Positions 5,435 through 8,021 of a DNA stretch of 8,021 bases are shown one piece after another. Every line of letters begins with the position of its first letter. Positions within the stretch are counted from its first letter, which is position 1. The position numbers and the translations under genes were made by a program. Location of the stretch: assembly GCA_910584605.1 (NCBI GenBank), contig CAJUAW010000118.1, positions 1 to 8,021 on the forward strand, written 5' to 3'. Under the pieces are notes generated by a model, which worked only from the letters and a program-made list of their open reading frames with translations, was not told the origin of the DNA and made no database searches. Source of the DNA: an uncultured Oscillospiraceae bacterium (GTDB lineage Bacteria > Bacillota_A > Clostridia > Oscillospirales > Oscillospiraceae).

Positions 5435-7853
5435 ATTCTGTCACGCGAAGCTGTTCGACTACGCTGTTTTGCCTGCAATACAGGCTTGCCCATTTTGTAA
5501 GGATACATTGCAGCGCAAGTGCCAGCAGGAAATAAAAGCATACAGATACAATGGGGAACGTGTAACCTACAAAGCTGAATCCAGGTACATTTCCTACCGC
5601 GGAGCAGATTGCTTTTCCGATAACCAGACCGCCAGCAACGGAAGCGGCAAAGCTGCCAAAGGTCTGGAACCCATTTTCAAAGCCTATCATATGGGAAAGC
5701 TGTTTGCTGTCCAAGCCAATCGCCCGAAAGAGCCCCATCTCCTTCCTTCTGGAAATGATATTGGTCATGCTGGTATTGACCAGATTGATGATGCTGAACG
5801 TGATAATGACGGCTAACAGGGCATATGCCGCAGCAGAAATTGTGCTGAAAACACTTTTGTACTGCATTGTCATATCTTTCAGCGTTTTCAGGCGCAAGCT
5901 GTCGCTTGCCCCGGTCAGCGACTGCAATTCGTCCTCAATTCCAGCATAACCGCTGTCCCCCGTCTGAATTACGAACGCGCTGTTTGCGTTATAGGGAACC
6001 GCCCGCTCCATTTCCGCTGCGGGTAAGATAAAACTGGAAGCGCTGTTCTTATCAAAGACGACGGCGGATACAACATAGGTCAAATTGCCCTGCAAATTGT
6101 TCCCTGCCTGAGAAAAAGTAATGGTATCGCCGGCCTCATAGCTCTTTTGCAGATAATCCAGTTCTGGGCTGCCCATATTGATTACAAGAGAGTTTTCCCC
6201 GGTATGGTCACAATGGGGCAGTTCCCCAGTCATGACCCGATGCTCCAGCGCCGCGTAATCCTCTGCGTTCATGCTCCGAATCGCTGTTTCCATTCCGTCA
6301 ATCGTGACGCAGATTTCCTGCTGGCAGACAATCCCACTCACGCCGTCTATCGACAAAATCTCATGTTTCAATTCATCTGTCAGAAGATTGTTTTCCTGTA
6401 GCCGCGTAAGGGAAAACGTGGGCGTAACCAGCGCCCGGTTCAGCTCCACCACATAGGAGCCCTCGTAGGGAAAGCTCTGCTTTGCCCGTTGCTCAGGATC
6501 AAGAGAGGACAGCAGGGAGGAAATTCCCACAAGCATCATCCCGCTCAAAATTAGTGAGGTAAAGGTCAATATGCTTTTCTTCCTGTCCCGCAGTAAATTC
6601 ATCGCCGCAAGTGAAAGAGGAGTGAGGGGTTTCCTGTCTTTTTTCAGGCGTTTCCCGCTCTTTTTCAGGCACTTCCCGCTCTTTTTTACCTCGGCATAGC
6701 TGCTGTAACGGGATGCTTCCATGGGTGAAACCGACATTGCGATTTTGGCCGGCTTCAAAATGGACAGCTTGACACAAATAAATACGACGGCACCGGACAA
6801 AAGCACGATCACAATGTCAGGAAACAGCTGAAAAGCGTCTCTGTCTATCAGGAAGGACAGCATCCCGCCCACAATGCACCCAAGCGGAATAAAACGGAAG
6901 GCAAGATAGTTTCCCTCCTTTGAAATGATTCGCTTGATTTGCTTTTTCGTGGTGCCAAGTGTACGCAGCTGCCCAAAGGAGGTAACATTGTTCATGACTG
7001 AAATAAAAAATATGTTGTAGATGACCAGGGAACATACGCCAATCAAGACCAGCCCAACGAGCAGAACCGTCAGTACCGTCTCTTTTGACATATTATTGCT
7101 GTCAATGTATAAATTGTTGATCTGAATATTGTCTGTGGAGATTCCGCAATCCAGGCCAATCGTCCGCACCAGTTCTTTCAGTTCCTGGTTCGTATATTTC
7201 GCGGTATTACGAACAGAAATCATAGCTGCCACAGGCCCGGCGGTAAGAGCAGAGTTTTCCTGAACAAAGCTCTGTGAAACGATGGCGTTATAAGCAACCC
7301 TGTTTCTATCATTTTCAGCGGTTGTCTGAATAAAGCCAGTGATTTGAAAATCTACGGTTTCTAATTGGCGGCTTGCCTGGTTGCGGTAATGAACAGATAT
7401 GGTATCTCCAACATCCGCTTTCAAATTCAGAGCGTCTATATATCCCTTTTCTACAAGCAGTTCATTCGCGGCCTGCGGCATACACCCTTTAATCAGTTTG
7501 ATATTGGAAAGCCGCATAGTTGCTTCGTCGGAACATACGATGCCCATTGTGATTCCGTTCTCCCGCTCCGTCATGCCGACGGATTGGTAAACGCCTACAC
7601 TCTCGATACGGGGATCGGCTGTCAGCAGGGAGATGTTCTCCTGAGAGAGATTTTGAAAAATTCCCTGATACGCAGTAGATGCCGCATATTCACTTGTAAC
7701 ATTGAAGGCATAAGAAGAAACAAAAGCCATAATGGCGGCGGCCATAAAGATAATAACCCCAATCAGACGGTTTCTGAAATGATGCTGTTTGAGACGGGCG
7801 TTTGACAGTTTGCGGATGACCGCGCTGGTGTCGTTTTCAAAAGGCCAAGTCAT
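5433..7853 (-). CDS. ABC transporter permease A, two FtsX domains (806 aa)
   Basis: This is a large membrane permease of the MacB/FtsX (type VII) superfamily. Predicted helices, numbered from the ATG: TM1 about 30-50, TM2 260-286, TM3 319-336, TM4 347-363, TM5 428-451, TM6 674-696, TM7 732-753, TM8 766-785. Residues 51-259 and 452-673 would face outward; the first holds the MacB-core-like segments GCMPQAANELLVEKGYI and VGDTISV. FGQLRTLG (293-300) and GLFRAIGL (707-714) follow TM2 and TM6 and are the cytoplasmic coupling loops expected to touch the ATPase. The protein starts MTWPFENDTSAV and ends VVEQLRVTE like its two paralogues. I chose the ATG at 7851-7853 over a GTG one codon upstream, because it matches the paralogues and sits 8 nt after GAGGGGG. 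A lysine-rich heptad repeat, KKSGKCLKKSGKRLKK (390-405), lies in the linker between the halves. GC is the lowest of the three. Substrate unknown. Confidence 0.93.
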   Translation of the reverse strand: MTWPFENDTSAVIRKLSNARLKQHHFRNRLIGVIIFMAAAIMAFVSSYAFNVTSEYAASTAYQGIFQNLSQENISLLTADPRIESVGVYQSVGMTERENGITMGIVCSDEATMRLSNIKLIKGCMPQAANELLVEKGYIDALNLKADVGDTISVHYRNQASRQLETVDFQITGFIQTTAENDRNRVAYNAIVSQSFVQENSALTAGPVAAMISVRNTAKYTNQELKELVRTIGLDCGISTDNIQINNLYIDSNNMSKETVLTVLLVGLVLIGVCSLVIYNIFFISVMNNVTSFGQLRTLGTTKKQIKRIISKEGNYLAFRFIPLGCIVGGMLSFLIDRDAFQLFPDIVIVLLSGAVVFICVKLSILKPAKIAMSVSPMEASRYSSYAEVKKSGKCLKKSGKRLKKDRKPLTPLSLAAMNLLRDRKKSILTFTSLILSGMMLVGISSLLSSLDPEQRAKQSFPYEGSYVVELNRALVTPTFSLTRLQENNLLTDELKHEILSIDGVSGIVCQQEICVTIDGMETAIRSMNAEDYAALEHRVMTGELPHCDHTGENSLVINMGSPELDYLQKSYEAGDTITFSQAGNNLQGNLTYVVSAVVFDKNSASSFILPAAEMERAVPYNANSAFVIQTGDSGYAGIEDELQSLTGASDSLRLKTLKDMTMQYKSVFSTISAAAYALLAVIITFSIINLVNTSMTNIISRRKEMGLFRAIGLDSKQLSHMIGFENGFQTFGSFAASVAGGLVIGKAICSAVGNVPGFSFVGYTFPIVSVCFYFLLALALQCILTKWASLYCRQNSVVEQLRVTE
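6640..6681 (-). repeat. 21-bp tandem repeat (two copies) within permease A
   Basis: Copies at 6640-6660 and 6661-6681 match at 19 of 21 bases. In frame they encode the heptad pair KKSGKCL and KKSGKRL followed by KK, inside the cytoplasmic linker between the two halves of permease A. Because the unit is a multiple of three, copy-number change would leave the reading frame intact. Confidence 0.88.
7827..7853 (-). repeat. 27-bp repeat at start of permease A (three silent changes)
   Basis: Encodes the same MTWPFENDT. It differs from the copies in B and C only at third codon positions of Thr2, Pro4 and Glu6, which points to selection on the peptide. Confidence 0.88.
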
Positions 7854-7860
7854 CACTGCT

Positions 7861-7868
7861 ACCCCCTC
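7861..7868 (-). promoter_or_regulatory. Ribosome binding site of permease A overlapping ATPase stop
   Basis: On the minus strand the bases read GAGGGGGT, and the GA belongs to the TGA stop of the ATPase. Spacing from GAGGGGG to the ATG at 7853 is 8 nt, but only 5 nt to the alternative GTG at 7856, which favours the ATG. The overlap implies translational coupling. Confidence 0.85.
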
Positions 7869-8021
7869 AACCTACGATTTTGCCATCCTCGATCCGCACG
7901 ATGCGGTCGGCCAGCTGTGCGATCTCGTTGTTGTGGGTGATCATCACGATGGTCTGGTTGAACTGCGTGCTGGTGCGCTTGAGCAGGCCCAGCACATCGG
8001 CGCTGGTCTTGCTGTCCAGGT
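7867..8021 (-). CDS. ABC transporter ATP-binding protein, C-terminal fragment (cut by window edge)
   Basis: This is the last 50 codons of an ATPase whose start lies beyond the right edge. The translation begins LDSKTS, which is the D-loop that follows Walker B, and continues to IVMITHNNEIAQLADRIV, where the His of ITHN is the H-loop (switch) histidine. It ends RIEDGKIVG before TGA. This pattern is typical of the LolD/MacB/SalX group of cytoplasmic ATPases that pair with FtsX-type permeases. Walker A, the signature motif and Walker B are not visible here. The stop codon overlaps the ribosome binding site of permease A, so the two are likely translated together. It probably energises all three permeases downstream, because no other ATPase is in the window; another could lie outside it. 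Fold assignment is secure; pairing is inferred from context. Confidence 0.93.
   Translation of the reverse strand, partial: LDSKTSADVLGLLKRTSTQFNQTIVMITHNNEIAQLADRIVRIEDGKIVG

Noticed and set aside
5340..5816. Open frame of 158 codons on the plus strand
   Set aside because: It crosses the junction of permeases A and B in antisense, and its translation resembles no protein family.
7854..7856. GTG as start of permease A
   Set aside because: The adjacent ATG gives the MTWPFENDT start seen in both paralogues and has better Shine-Dalgarno spacing.
1..8021. Mobile element, CRISPR, tRNA or toxin-antitoxin content
   Set aside because: No transposase, integrase, regularly spaced repeats, tRNA-like cloverleaf or small toxin-like pair was seen; the window is filled by the transporter genes and one small gene.

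Overview
The window looks like chromosomal DNA of a gut-type Clostridia bacterium (Oscillospiraceae or Lachnospiraceae-like). The basis is moderately high GC, strong GGAGG-type ribosome binding sites, very tight gene spacing, and FtsX-type ABC permeases that begin with MTWPFENDT, a start I recall from clostridial permeases (from memory, not checked). No genus can be assigned from the sequence alone.

All credible genes are on the minus strand, so the region reads from right to left. At the right edge is the C-terminal end of an ABC ATPase (7867-8021, cut by the window). Three large tandem paralogous permeases follow: A (5433-7853, 806 aa), B (3018-5420, 800 aa) and C (628-3003, 791 aa). Gaps between these four genes are only 12-14 nt, and each gap carries a Shine-Dalgarno sequence that overlaps or nearly abuts the upstream stop codon, so they almost certainly form one translationally coupled operon. 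A 134-nt gap (494-627) then holds paired repeats, possible hairpins and a possible promoter. After it comes a small, charged, coiled-coil-like protein of unknown function (20-493). A strong Shine-Dalgarno sequence at 6-13 suggests another gene just beyond the left edge.

Each permease has the same predicted plan: cytoplasmic N-terminus, TM1, large extracytoplasmic MacB-like domain, a three-helix FtsX domain, cytoplasmic linker, TM5, second extracytoplasmic domain and a second three-helix FtsX domain (8 TM in all). Each chain therefore resembles a fused pair of MacB/LolC-type subunits and could on its own be a complete membrane half for an ATPase dimer. The simplest reading is that one ATPase serves three alternative permeases whose extracytoplasmic domains have diverged while the N-terminal nonapeptide, the coupling loops and the EQ[LM]R tail stay alike. 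The substrate is unknown. Relatives in this superfamily handle antimicrobial peptides, lipoproteins or signalling at the membrane.

The most interesting points are the one-ATPase/three-permease layout, the near-invariant N-terminal peptide (27 bp identical between B and C), the drop in GC from C to A, a 21-bp tandem repeat in the cytoplasmic linker of A, and a 15-bp direct repeat with 21-bp period upstream of the small terminal gene. I see no CRISPR array, tRNA, rRNA, insertion sequence or phage gene.
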